A model generated the notes under the pieces. It was given only the letters and a program-made list of their open reading frames with translations, made no database searches and was not told the DNA's origin. From positions 1-35,314 of the forward strand of contig JAUSKB010000008.1 of assembly GCA_030647415.1 (NCBI GenBank): DNA of 35,314 bases. Direction: 5' to 3'. A program made the translations under genes and the position numbers. Of this stretch, positions 19,753 to 28,073 are shown piece after piece; the stretch's first letter is position 1; every line of letters begins with the position of its first letter. This DNA is from a bacterium (lineage in GTDB: Bacteria; Patescibacteriota; Minisyncoccia; UBA6257; GWB1-50-10).

Positions 19753-19796
19753 CATATTAACACGTTATATGCGGTCGCATATAACGTGTTAATATG
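19753..19796. repeat. 44-bp palindrome between paralog 2 and uvrC
   Basis: CATATTAACACGTTATATGCG GT CGCATATAACGTGTTAATATG, 21-bp perfect arms. Confidence 0.9.
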
Positions 19797-19797
19797 C

Positions 19798-21126
19798 TTA
19801 TCGTAACGAATTTTTACTGCGGAGCATACGGTGGTAGGCGACGGCGAAGCGGTGCGCTTCGTCGCGAACGCGGATGAGCGTCCGCTCGTCAATCCCCTTC
19901 GGGATTTTTCCGATGACGTCGTTCCGCTTCCGCTCCGGCCCTTTCGCGATACCGACGACGGGAATCGTGAGCCCCGCCTCGGCGACCACCCGTTCCGCGG
20001 TGTGCACCTGCCCCACCCCGCCGTCTACCATGATGAGCGTGGGCAATTCCCAATCGTGTCCGAACCGCCGGAGCAGGACCTCGCGGAGCATGCCCGTGTC
20101 CCCGCCCGAACGACCGGCACCGTCCGGTCGGGCGGAATCCGATTGCTCGATGGTACGGATCCGGAACTTCCGGTACTCGCGTTTGTCCGGCTCGCCGTCC
20201 AGGAAAACAACCATAGAGCCAACTGCAGACGTGCCGGATATATTCGAGATGTCGTACCCTTCAATGCGATTCCCCTCGACTCCGCTCGGGACAAGCAGGG
20301 CAGGCCCCTCGATGCGGACCGGCTCGTAGGGTAACGAGCGCTTCCCGGACAGGAACTCGTCCTCCCCGATCAAGGCCACGTCCCGCACGTGCCGCAGGGC
20401 GTATACCTGCCGCCGGATGCGTGCCGCCTCCTCGAATTCGAGCCGCTTCGCGGCGCCGTTCATCTCCCGCTCGAGCGACTTTAGTACGGCCTGCGTCTTG
20501 CCGCCCAGGACCAGTGCGAGGTTTCGTATGGCCTTCCGATAGGCGACACGGTCCGCCCGCCCCACACATGTGCCGGGGCAGAGCCCGATCTGCGCATCGA
20601 AACACGCCCGCCGTCGCCCTGCTTTGGCGGGTAAAGCCGCTAGCCGTTCTAACTCTTCGGGCGAATGAAGATTATACGGGAAGACGCGGCGCAGGATACG
20701 GAGCGCCTCGCGAAGCGACCCCGCGGTCGTGAAGGGGCCAAAAAGTTTTCCTCGGGCAGACTTCGCCGCGGCGCGGCCACGAACGATGAGTACGCGAGGA
20801 AATGCGTCTTTGGTGATTTCAACAAAAAGAAAGCTCCGGTCGTCCTTCTCACGGATATTAAATGGCGGTTGGTGCTTCTTGATGAGCAGAGACTCGAGTA
20901 TGAGCGCCTCGAGCGCGGTCCCGGTCTCCTTAGTCCCGATGCGCCGTATCCGCGAGATGAGCGATTCGATGCGCGAGTCGTGGGGACGGAGGAAGTAGCT
21001 CGACACACGACGTTTCAACACTGACGCCTTCCCGATGTACAGGAGTTCCCGCTTCGCGCCGTACATGAGATACACGCCGGGGGTGTCGGGGAGATTCTTG
21101 TAGAGCTCAGTTCGGTCAACCGCCAT
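19798..21126 (-). CDS. uvrC: Excinuclease ABC subunit C, short form without C-terminal HhH region
   Basis: GIY-YIG domain (LPDTPGVYLMYGAKRELLYIGKA), UVR motif, IEGYDISNISGTSAVGSMVVF..., ends at FAVAYHRMLRSKNSLR. Confidence 0.95.
   Translation of the reverse strand: MAVDRTELYKNLPDTPGVYLMYGAKRELLYIGKASVLKRRVSSYFLRPHDSRIESLISRIRRIGTKETGTALEALILESLLIKKHQPPFNIREKDDRSFLFVEITKDAFPRVLIVRGRAAAKSARGKLFGPFTTAGSLREALRILRRVFPYNLHSPEELERLAALPAKAGRRRACFDAQIGLCPGTCVGRADRVAYRKAIRNLALVLGGKTQAVLKSLEREMNGAAKRLEFEEAARIRRQVYALRHVRDVALIGEDEFLSGKRSLPYEPVRIEGPALLVPSGVEGNRIEGYDISNISGTSAVGSMVVFLDGEPDKREYRKFRIRTIEQSDSARPDGAGRSGGDTGMLREVLLRRFGHDWELPTLIMVDGGVGQVHTAERVVAEAGLTIPVVGIAKGPERKRNDVIGKIPKGIDERTLIRVRDEAHRFAVAYHRMLRSKNSLR
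20104..20135. repeat. GC-rich palindromic repeat inside uvrC
   Basis: GCCCGAACGACCGGCACCGTCCGGTCGGGCGG, encodes SARPDGAGRSGG on the minus strand. Confidence 0.8.
20607..20631. repeat. CCCGCC...GGCGGG repeat inside uvrC
   Basis: CCCGCCGTCGCCCTGCTTTGGCGGG; encodes PAKAGRR on the minus strand. Confidence 0.5.
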
Positions 21127-21132
21127 GCGCCC

Positions 21133-21161
21133 ATCCTACCGCACTACCGCAACGCTGACAA
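21133..21161 (-). promoter_or_regulatory. uvrC promoter, leaderless
   Basis: minus strand TTGTCA, 17-bp spacer, TAGGAT, then 6 nt to the ATG. Confidence 0.6.
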
Positions 21162-21165
21162 AATA

Positions 21166-21197
21166 TCATTCTAACATTCTTAAGAATGTTAGAATGA
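21166..21197. repeat. PAL-B 32-bp perfect palindrome, copy 1
   Basis: TCATTCTAACATTCTTAAGAATGTTAGAATGA. Confidence 0.95.
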
Positions 21198-21271
21198 CGC
21201 AGGACTTGACCGCCGCGCCAACCGGATATACAACTGAATACAGTTCACTTCAATAAAAAGAGGATTGCGTC

Positions 21272-21679
21272 ATGAAAGACAATATGAAGGCTACTTTGTT
21301 CGGGAGCGCTCTTCCGATATCACTATGTTTCGCAATTGCATTCATTGCGACGCTGAATCAGTGGCTAAACATAAACGTTTTCGAATGGTATCTATCCACA
21401 TCCGCAATATGTTCTGGTCTCTGGGGTTTCGCTGTTTTCTACGCGATTCGTGACCAGCACGACCCAATCAGCAAAAGGTACGCACGGTGGCTCGGTGGAA
21501 GTTTCATCATCACGAACATTCTTGTTGCTTCAATTGTCGCTATCTTGACGAATGGTACGGAATTGCTCGGGGCACGAATTGCCGTCTCGAGTATAATCAC
21601 ATTCCTTTGTTTTAGTATGGGCGCAGGAATCAGTGATATGGTTAGAGTTATAAGAAAACGATATGGCGCCCAGAAATGA
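21272..21679 (+). CDS. Hypothetical multi-TM membrane protein
   Basis: 135 aa with about four hydrophobic segments; AAAGAGGATT SD-like sequence upstream. Confidence 0.7.
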   Translation: MKDNMKATLFGSALPISLCFAIAFIATLNQWLNINVFEWYLSTSAICSGLWGFAVFYAIRDQHDPISKRYARWLGGSFIITNILVASIVAILTNGTELLGARIAVSSIITFLCFSMGAGISDMVRVIRKRYGAQK

Positions 21680-21774
21680 GCGGGTGCCATGAGCGACCGC
21701 AGCCTCATAACACAGCGCAGCGTCCCCTTAGGGACGCTGTTTCTTTTTCTCTTCCATCATTCATGTCTCATACC

Positions 21775-24300
21775 TCACTTCTCCTTCAACACCTTCCGCA
21801 AGTACGGCGCCGTCGCGCTTCCTACCTTCCGCGCAACCTCCTCGGGCGTCCCCACCGCCACCACCTTCCCGCCTTTCTCGCCGCCATCGGGACCAAGGTC
21901 AATGACCCAGTCGGCGGACTTAATCATGTCGAGGTTGTGCTCGATGACCACCACGGTGTTCCCCCGGTCCACGAGCCGCTGGAGGACGGCGAGGAGCATC
22001 TGCACGTCCGCAAAGTGGAGGCCGGTCGTCGGCTCGTCGAGCAGATAGAGGGTCCGGTGCGTGTCTCGTTTCCCGAGCTCGGCACCGAGTTTCACGCGCT
22101 GCGCCTCGCCGCCCGAGAGCGTCGTCGCGGACTGGCCGAGCGTGATGTACCCCAAACCCACCTCGTTCAATATCGAGAGCCGGTCATAGAGCCACGGGAT
22201 GTCCTCGAAAAACGCCGCCGCCTCCTCCACCGTCATTTGGAGCACTTCATAGATATTTTTATCCTTATACTCGACTTCCAGCGTCTCGCGGTCGAACCGC
22301 TTCCCCTTGCAGACGTCGCAGGAGATGTACACCGTGGGCAGGAAGTGCATCTCAATGGCAATGGTGCCGTGACCCTCGCAGTTCTCGCACCGTCCCCCCT
22401 TCACGTTGAAGCTGAACCGACCTGGCTTGTACCCGCGGACGCGCGCATCCTCGGTCGCGGCGAAGAGGTCGCGAACGAAGGTCCACGCCCCAACGTAGGT
22501 CGCCGGATTCGAACGCGGCGTGCGGCCGATGGCCGACTGGTCCACGTTCACCACCCGGTTCAGGTACTCGAGCCCGAGCATGCGCTTGTGCGCGCCCGGC
22601 TTGAACGCCGCCCCATTCCACCGGTCCGCGAGCGTCTTGTAGAGCACGTCGTACACGAGCGACGACTTCCCTGACCCGGAGACACCAGTCACCGCCACAA
22701 ACCGCCGGAGCGGGATATCCACATCAATGTTCTGTAAATTGTTCGCGGTCGCCCCACGGATTTTCAGCGACTCACTCGTCTTCGAAACCTTGCGGCGCTC
22801 TTTCGGCACCTTGATAAAATGCTTGCCTCTCAGGTATTGCAGGGTGAGCGAGTTCTGCTTCGTGTCGGTGAGGATTTCGGGCAACGGTCCGGCCGCGACG
22901 ATATTCCCGCCGTGCACCCCCGCACCCGGCCCAACGTCAACCAGGTAGTCCGCGGACCGGATGGTCTCCTCGTCGTGTTCCACGACGAGCACGGTGTTTC
23001 CGATGTCCCGCAGGTCCTTCAGGGTCTGGATGAGCTTCGCATTGTCGCGCTGGTGGAGACCGATGGTGGGCTCGTCGAGAATGTAGAGCGTCCCGGTGAG
23101 CCGCGAGCCAATCTGCGAGGCGAGGCGAATCCGCTGCGCCTCGCCGCCCGAGAGCGTCCCGGACCTCCGCTCGAGGGTGAGGTACTCCAGCCCCACATCG
23201 AGCATAAACTTGAGCCGCGACCGTATTTCCCGGAGCGGCACCTCGGTGATCTCGCGGAACTGTACGGTGCCGTGAGTCAAAAGTCTCGTAGCAAACGCAT
23301 GCGCGTCCACAATGGACATAGCCGTCACGCCCGCAATGTTCTTGCCGTCCACGAGCACCGAGAGCGCCTCGGGCTTGAGCCGTTTCCCGAGACAGACGGG
23401 GCAGATTTGCTCGGACCAGACACTCTCCGTGCCGAGGCCGTTGCACGCCTGGCAGGCGCCGAAGGGGCTGTTGAACGAGAAAAGGCGCGGCTCGATCTCG
23501 GGGAAGGAGAATCCGTCGTGGGGACAGGTGAACTTCGCGGAGAGGGAAATCTCCTTTTCGGCGATGATGGTTACTACATCCGAGCCGTACTTCAACCCCG
23601 ATTCGATGGCCTCGGCGAGCCGGAGACGATTGTCCTTCAACCGGAAGTCGAGCGTCGCCGGAATGCGGTCCACCACGAGATCAATGGTGTGCTGCTCATG
23701 GCGCTGAAGGTCGATGCGCTCTCGGAGGGAAAGGAACTTCCCGTCGATGCGCACCTCATTGAACCCCGCGTTCAGGAAATCGTAGAGCATCTGGTAGTAC
23801 TCCCCCTTCCGGCCGCGCACGACCGGCGCGAGGATGACGAGGTTCTTCCCCTTCCGGTTTTCCTTCGCGATTTGAACGGCCACGTCCACGATCTCCTCGT
23901 TCGTCATCCGCTTGATCTCCCTGCCGCACGTGGGGCAAAAGGGCGTCCCCGCGCGCGCGAAGAGTACCCGCAGATAGTCGTAGATCTCCGTCGTCGTGGC
24001 GACCGTCGAGCGCGGGTTCGCGGAGTGGCTCTTCTGGTCGATGGAGATGGCCGGCGAGAGGCCTTCGATTTCGTCCACGTCCGGCTTGTCGAGCCTGCCT
24101 AAGAACTGCCGTGCGTAGGCGGAGAGCGACTCGATATACCGCCGCTGGCCCTCCGCGAAGATGGTGTCGAAGGCGAGCGAGGACTTGCCCGACCCCGAGA
24201 GGCCGGTGAAGACCACGAGTTTATCCCTCGGAATTTCGAGGTTAATGTTCTTGAGATTATGCTCCCGGGCGCCTTTTATGATTATCTTGTCTTTTGCCAT
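21775..24300 (-). CDS. uvrA: Excinuclease ABC subunit A
   Basis: [55 protein letters not shown]; two LSGGEAQR signatures; start placed at MAKDK rather than the upstream repeat-derived extension. Confidence 0.98.
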   Translation of the reverse strand: MAKDKIIIKGAREHNLKNINLEIPRDKLVVFTGLSGSGKSSLAFDTIFAEGQRRYIESLSAYARQFLGRLDKPDVDEIEGLSPAISIDQKSHSANPRSTVATTTEIYDYLRVLFARAGTPFCPTCGREIKRMTNEEIVDVAVQIAKENRKGKNLVILAPVVRGRKGEYYQMLYDFLNAGFNEVRIDGKFLSLRERIDLQRHEQHTIDLVVDRIPATLDFRLKDNRLRLAEAIESGLKYGSDVVTIIAEKEISLSAKFTCPHDGFSFPEIEPRLFSFNSPFGACQACNGLGTESVWSEQICPVCLGKRLKPEALSVLVDGKNIAGVTAMSIVDAHAFATRLLTHGTVQFREITEVPLREIRSRLKFMLDVGLEYLTLERRSGTLSGGEAQRIRLASQIGSRLTGTLYILDEPTIGLHQRDNAKLIQTLKDLRDIGNTVLVVEHDEETIRSADYLVDVGPGAGVHGGNIVAAGPLPEILTDTKQNSLTLQYLRGKHFIKVPKERRKVSKTSESLKIRGATANNLQNIDVDIPLRRFVAVTGVSGSGKSSLVYDVLYKTLADRWNGAAFKPGAHKRMLGLEYLNRVVNVDQSAIGRTPRSNPATYVGAWTFVRDLFAATEDARVRGYKPGRFSFNVKGGRCENCEGHGTIAIEMHFLPTVYISCDVCKGKRFDRETLEVEYKDKNIYEVLQMTVEEAAAFFEDIPWLYDRLSILNEVGLGYITLGQSATTLSGGEAQRVKLGAELGKRDTHRTLYLLDEPTTGLHFADVQMLLAVLQRLVDRGNTVVVIEHNLDMIKSADWVIDLGPDGGEKGGKVVAVGTPEEVARKVGSATAPYLRKVLKEK

Positions 24301-24357
24301 AGTTCCTGAAATTTTCGAGCTTGTCGTCCCAGCGAAGAAAATTTCACTGGAACTATG
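24299..24357 (-). promoter_or_regulatory. uvrA leader inverted repeat covering RBS and start codon
   Basis: minus strand ATAGTTCCAGTGAAATTTTC-N20-GAAAATTTCAGGAACTATG. Confidence 0.65.
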
Positions 24358-24361
24358 AGCA

Positions 24362-24398
24362 TCCCGCCGGAGGTCGTCTGGGGCGACCGCAGGCGGGA
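24362..24398. repeat. GC-rich hairpin repeat in uvrA upstream region
   Basis: CCCGCCGGAGGTCG tctgggg CGACCGCAGGCGGG. Confidence 0.6.
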
Positions 24399-24488
24399 CA
24401 CATACCATACCGAATCGCCCCTCGGGTTGGCTTCCCAGGAGGGTATGAGGGCAAGTGTAGCGGACGGGAGCAGAAAGTCAAAAACAAA

Positions 24489-24512
24489 AAGAGGGCTCAT
24501 CGAACCCTCTTC
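24489..24512 (-). terminator. Rho-independent terminator of 24521-24871
   Basis: minus strand GAAGAGGGTTCGATGAGCCCTCTTTTTGTTTTT. Confidence 0.85.
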
Positions 24513-24520
24513 CTTCCGTA

Positions 24521-24871
24521 TTATTTGCCCTTGATGTCCCGCTCGACCGTTTTCCCAATCTGGTCTACCTGTGCAAGCACCTGCTGGACCGCCTGCCCCT
24601 CTGGGGAGGCAAAAAGCTGGACGATGGGACTCTCGGGATCTTTCAGCTCACCGTCGGTGAACTCTTTGGCGATCTTGACCAGTGCCCGCATCTTTTCCTC
24701 AGCTATTGCCGCCGTATTAAACACCGGCGGTGTGCTCACGATGGGACGGCAGTATTCATCCGGACCATGCGTAATCCATCCTGAATACTTCCCGTTCTCG
24801 TCGGGACCAGCGGATATGATAATGATGGAGTCCTCGTTTCCCGCGATGGTAAACAATGTCAGTGCTGTCAT
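24521..24871 (-). CDS. Hypothetical protein
   Basis: MTALTLFTIAGNEDSIIIISAGPDENGKYSG...; GGAGG just upstream of the ATG, terminator downstream. Confidence 0.65.
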   Translation of the reverse strand: MTALTLFTIAGNEDSIIIISAGPDENGKYSGWITHGPDEYCRPIVSTPPVFNTAAIAEEKMRALVKIAKEFTDGELKDPESPIVQLFASPEGQAVQQVLAQVDQIGKTVERDIKGK

Positions 24872-25020
24872 GCTCCCTCCGTTATTTGAAGAATGTTCGC
24901 TGCCTGAAGCTTGCCAGAAGGTGGGAACCACTGTCAACATGCCGACGGCTTGACCCGACGGGAGGCGCGCGGTAGGCTCGGAACAGTCAGTATTTCACAA
25001 AGTAGAGAAAGGAGATTATT

Positions 25021-25380
25021 GTGCTTACCGAAGAAACGAGGCGACAAATCGAAGCGGAAGCTACGCGACACCTCGGCACGCCGTATACCCGCGACTTTAA
25101 TTGCATGACGTTCGTCCGCACCATGTACCGGGCCGTCGAGCTTACGTTACCTCCTGTGGCGGCAAACGTGAGATTCATGGAACTCGCTGACCCGCCCATC
25201 GGGCATATCCTCTACCTCCGTCATAAAGAGTCCTCGGTTCGGCGTAGCTACACGCACGCCGCGATCATCCTACCCGGCCGCCGGTGCATTCACTGCTCCT
25301 ACTATTTCGGCGGAAAGGTCGTTGTTAGCGAACTCGACGAACTCCTCAAGACATACGACGTCGCTGGAATTGAGAGATGA
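25021..25380 (+). CDS. Small NlpC/P60-like (papain-fold) protein, tentative
   Basis: GTG start with AAAGGAG SD; NCMTFVRTMYRAVE, GHILYLRHKE, THAAIIL arrangement. Confidence 0.5.
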   Translation: MLTEETRRQIEAEATRHLGTPYTRDFNCMTFVRTMYRAVELTLPPVAANVRFMELADPPIGHILYLRHKESSVRRSYTHAAIILPGRRCIHCSYYFGGKVVVSELDELLKTYDVAGIER

Positions 25381-25407
25381 TTCGAACTGAAAATCAGTCG
25401 ACAACAC

Positions 25408-25431
25408 ACCCGCCCTCCCCGGCGGGTTTTC
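25408..25431 (+). terminator. Rho-independent terminator
   Basis: ACCCGCCCTCCCCGGCGGGTTTTC. Confidence 0.8.
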
Positions 25432-25448
25432 GTCATGTCATCGATTTT

Positions 25449-25484
25449 TCTCATTCTAACATTCTTAAGAATGTTAGAATGAGA
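25449..25484. repeat. PAL-B palindrome copy 2, 36-bp perfect
   Basis: TCTCATTCTAACATTCTTAAGAATGTTAGAATGAGA; inner 32 bp identical to copy 1. Confidence 0.95.
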
Positions 25485-25498
25485 TTTTTACATTCTTG

Positions 25499-26278
25499 CT
25501 AGACGAAAAGAAGAAAGAGGGCGGCGGCCACGATACGGTACCAGCCGAAGGCGGTGAAGGTGTGGGACTGGACGTACGTGAGGAGCCACTTCACCACAAA
25601 CAAAGCAACAACAAACGAAGCAACAAAACCAACACCTAAAATACTAAAATCAGCCGACGCGAACGAGGAGGCGCTCTTCGAGAAGTCGAGGACGGTCGCC
25701 GCGAGCATGGTCGGCACCGCGAGGAGGAAGGAGAATTCGACGATGGTCCGGCGTTTCAAGCCGAGGAAGAGGCCTCCCACGATGGTAGCCGCCGCGCGCG
25801 AGACGCCGGGGATGACCGCGACGGACTGACAGGCACCGATGAAGAGCGCCTGCGAGTAGGTGATAGTCCCAACGTCCTCCGCAAGCGTGTGCTCCGGCGG
25901 GGGGTACTTCCGGTACCATCGCTCAAAGACGACGAGCACAATGCCGCCGAGGAGCAGGGACCAGATGACGACGCGCACATTCCCCAAGAGCACTGATTTA
26001 ATGACGGGATAGAGCAGAAGTCCGACAATCGCCGTGGGAACAAAGGCGACCGCGATGCGCTTCATGACCTCCCAACGCACAAAGAGGTCCTTCCAGTAGA
26101 GCGCAACGACGGCGAGGATGGCGCCGAGCTGGATGGCGATCTCGAATGACTTCAGAAACTCCGTCGTCGGGATACGGAGCAGATTCGAGGTGAGGATGAG
26201 ATGTCCCGTCGAGGAGATGGGAAGGAACTCGGTGACGCCTTCGACGATGCCGAGAATGATTGCGTGGAGAAGATTCAT
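25499..26278 (-). CDS. uppP: Undecaprenyl-diphosphatase
   Basis: GIVEGVTEFLPISSTGHLIL; VIPGVSRAAATIVGGLFLGLKR. Confidence 0.97.
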   Translation of the reverse strand: MNLLHAIILGIVEGVTEFLPISSTGHLILTSNLLRIPTTEFLKSFEIAIQLGAILAVVALYWKDLFVRWEVMKRIAVAFVPTAIVGLLLYPVIKSVLLGNVRVVIWSLLLGGIVLVVFERWYRKYPPPEHTLAEDVGTITYSQALFIGACQSVAVIPGVSRAAATIVGGLFLGLKRRTIVEFSFLLAVPTMLAATVLDFSKSASSFASADFSILGVGFVASFVVALFVVKWLLTYVQSHTFTAFGWYRIVAAALFLLFV

Positions 26279-26295
26279 GCGGTAGCTACTGCAAG

Positions 26296-26565
26296 CTAAT
26301 AATCAACGTAACAGAACTGGGAATTAAAAGTTCCTCCTTTTGCCTGACACGAACGCCGGCTCAGCATGCTGGACTCGCCATTTGGAAGTGAGCAGCTGCA
26401 TGTCGGTCCAGGTTCAGGCGGATTACGCATGATTTGCAATAGATCACCCGCTGTCCTGCCGCTCCCTGTGGTCAAAATCCAAACAATAAACGCCGCAATT
26501 GCAATCAAGAAACCGACCACGAATAGCCATCGCCACCAACCAGTAACGCCGTTGGTCAACTTCAT
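26296..26565 (-). CDS. Hypothetical single-TM protein with Cys-rich C-terminus
   Basis: MKLTNGVTGWWRWLFVVGFLIAIAAFIVWIL...CSCSLPNGESSMLSRRSCQAKGGTFNSQFCYVDY. Confidence 0.6.
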   Translation of the reverse strand: MKLTNGVTGWWRWLFVVGFLIAIAAFIVWILTTGSGRTAGDLLQIMRNPPEPGPTCSCSLPNGESSMLSRRSCQAKGGTFNSQFCYVDY

Positions 26566-27923
26566 ACCCCGATAAGCCGCTCAACGGCGCCCTCGACAAG
26601 CTCGAGCGGCACCTCCTCCTGCGTGCGTCGCGCGAGGTCCTTCACCTGGGCGACCTGCCGCGCAACCTCATCCTTTCCTATAATGACCACGATGAGGTAC
26701 TCCTGCGCGACCGCATAGGCGAGCTGACCCTTGAAATTCCCCTCGTTTCCGAGGTAGAGGTCGGTGGCGATGCCCACGCGCCGTAGTTCCCCCGTCACCT
26801 TCGCACACACCTTCCTCGCCTCCGGGGCAAAGTTCAAGACGATGACTTTCGCTGTGAGCGACTGCTCAATAATCATGCCGAGCTCACGCATGGCGACAAA
26901 GAGTCGATCCACGCCAACGGACGTTCCGGTTGCCGGCACCGGCTGGGCACCGAACCGCGCCACCAGGCCGTCGTACCGGCCGCCAGAAATGACGCTCCCG
27001 ATATTCGGCAGTGCGGTTAAGGTTGTTTCAAAAACGGTTCCGGTGTAGTACCCCAAGCCCCGCGCGACGGAAAGGTCGATTTTCCAAGCGTCAGGGGGTA
27101 CGCCGAATGCGTTGAGGCAGGCGGCTATTTCCGCAAGCTCCCGAATCCCCTCCTCCGCCTGCGGTGATGACGCGAGGAGGCGCCGCGCGTCGTCCAGCAC
27201 AAAAGTCGGCGCCTGACAAACTTCGACAAACGTGCGGAGTTTCTCGATGGCTCCGGTGGGGAGCTGTACCGCACCGGCGAGTTCCGCTGCCACCGCATCC
27301 CACTCGCTCTTCCCGAGCTTGTCGATGGCGCGAAGCACGGTGGGCGTGAGCGTTTCCGGAAACCCGGCATAGACCGCGAGGCCGTTCAACACCTTCCGGT
27401 TGCTCACGCGGATGAGAAAGGAACCATCACCGAACCCCACCGCCCGCATCGTCGCATCCATAAGCGCGACAATCTCCGCGTCCGCGAGGAGGTCCGCGCT
27501 CCCCACGATGTCCGCATCGAGCTGGGTGAACTCGCGGAACCGACCCGCCTGCTGCCGCTCGCCTCGCCATACACGGCCGAACTGGTATCGCTTAAAGGGC
27601 TTCTTGATCTCATTGGGATACTGCGCCACCACGCGCGCGAGTGGCACCGTGAGGTCAAACCGCAATGACAGGTCGTCTTTCCCCACGTCTTCCATCCCCT
27701 CCTCGCTCCTCGTCGCCTTCCGCACTCGAAACAGCATCTTGTCTGACTCCTTCTCGCCGCCGAGCAGCACATCCGTTTTCTCGATACCCGGCGTGTCGAG
27801 CGGCACAAACCCGAACCGCTCGAAGACCTCTTTGATCTTTTCGAGCATCTTCTGCCGCGGAATCATCTCCTTCGGGAGGTAGTCGCGGAACCCCCCGGCG
27901 AGCTCCGGCACGATGGAATCCAT
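26562..27923 (-). CDS. hisS: Histidyl-tRNA synthetase
   Basis: GFRDYLPKEMIPRQKM, FKRYQFGRVWRGERQQAGRFREFTQLDADIVG, ARGLGYYTGTVFE. Confidence 0.97.
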   Translation of the reverse strand: MDSIVPELAGGFRDYLPKEMIPRQKMLEKIKEVFERFGFVPLDTPGIEKTDVLLGGEKESDKMLFRVRKATRSEEGMEDVGKDDLSLRFDLTVPLARVVAQYPNEIKKPFKRYQFGRVWRGERQQAGRFREFTQLDADIVGSADLLADAEIVALMDATMRAVGFGDGSFLIRVSNRKVLNGLAVYAGFPETLTPTVLRAIDKLGKSEWDAVAAELAGAVQLPTGAIEKLRTFVEVCQAPTFVLDDARRLLASSPQAEEGIRELAEIAACLNAFGVPPDAWKIDLSVARGLGYYTGTVFETTLTALPNIGSVISGGRYDGLVARFGAQPVPATGTSVGVDRLFVAMRELGMIIEQSLTAKVIVLNFAPEARKVCAKVTGELRRVGIATDLYLGNEGNFKGQLAYAVAQEYLIVVIIGKDEVARQVAQVKDLARRTQEEVPLELVEGAVERLIGV

Positions 27924-27936
27924 ATGAGTTTAGTTT

Positions 27937-28041
27937 ACCCTGTTAGAAATTTACACACAAACATCTAAGATTTAAAAACATCAACAATGTTAAAAAAGAT
28001 ACCATTTGATACGCAGATTGTTTGTAAATTTCTAACAGGGT
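27937..28041. mobile_element. MITE-like element copy D
   Basis: ACCCTGTTAGAAATTTACA ... TGTAAATTTCTAACAGGGT, 105 bp. Confidence 0.7.
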
Positions 28042-28073
28042 TTACCCTTCACTGCCACGACAATAGGGCGATA

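Noticed and set aside
22819-24102. 427-aa plus-strand ORF opposite uvrA
   Set aside because: Shadow ORF in GC-rich DNA antisense to a certain uvrA; Arg/Glu/Pro-rich, no domain pattern.
24301-24408. N-terminal extension of UvrA ([20 protein letters not shown]...)
   Set aside because: Derived from the GC-rich hairpin repeat and leader inverted repeat; UvrA homology begins at [10 protein letters not shown].
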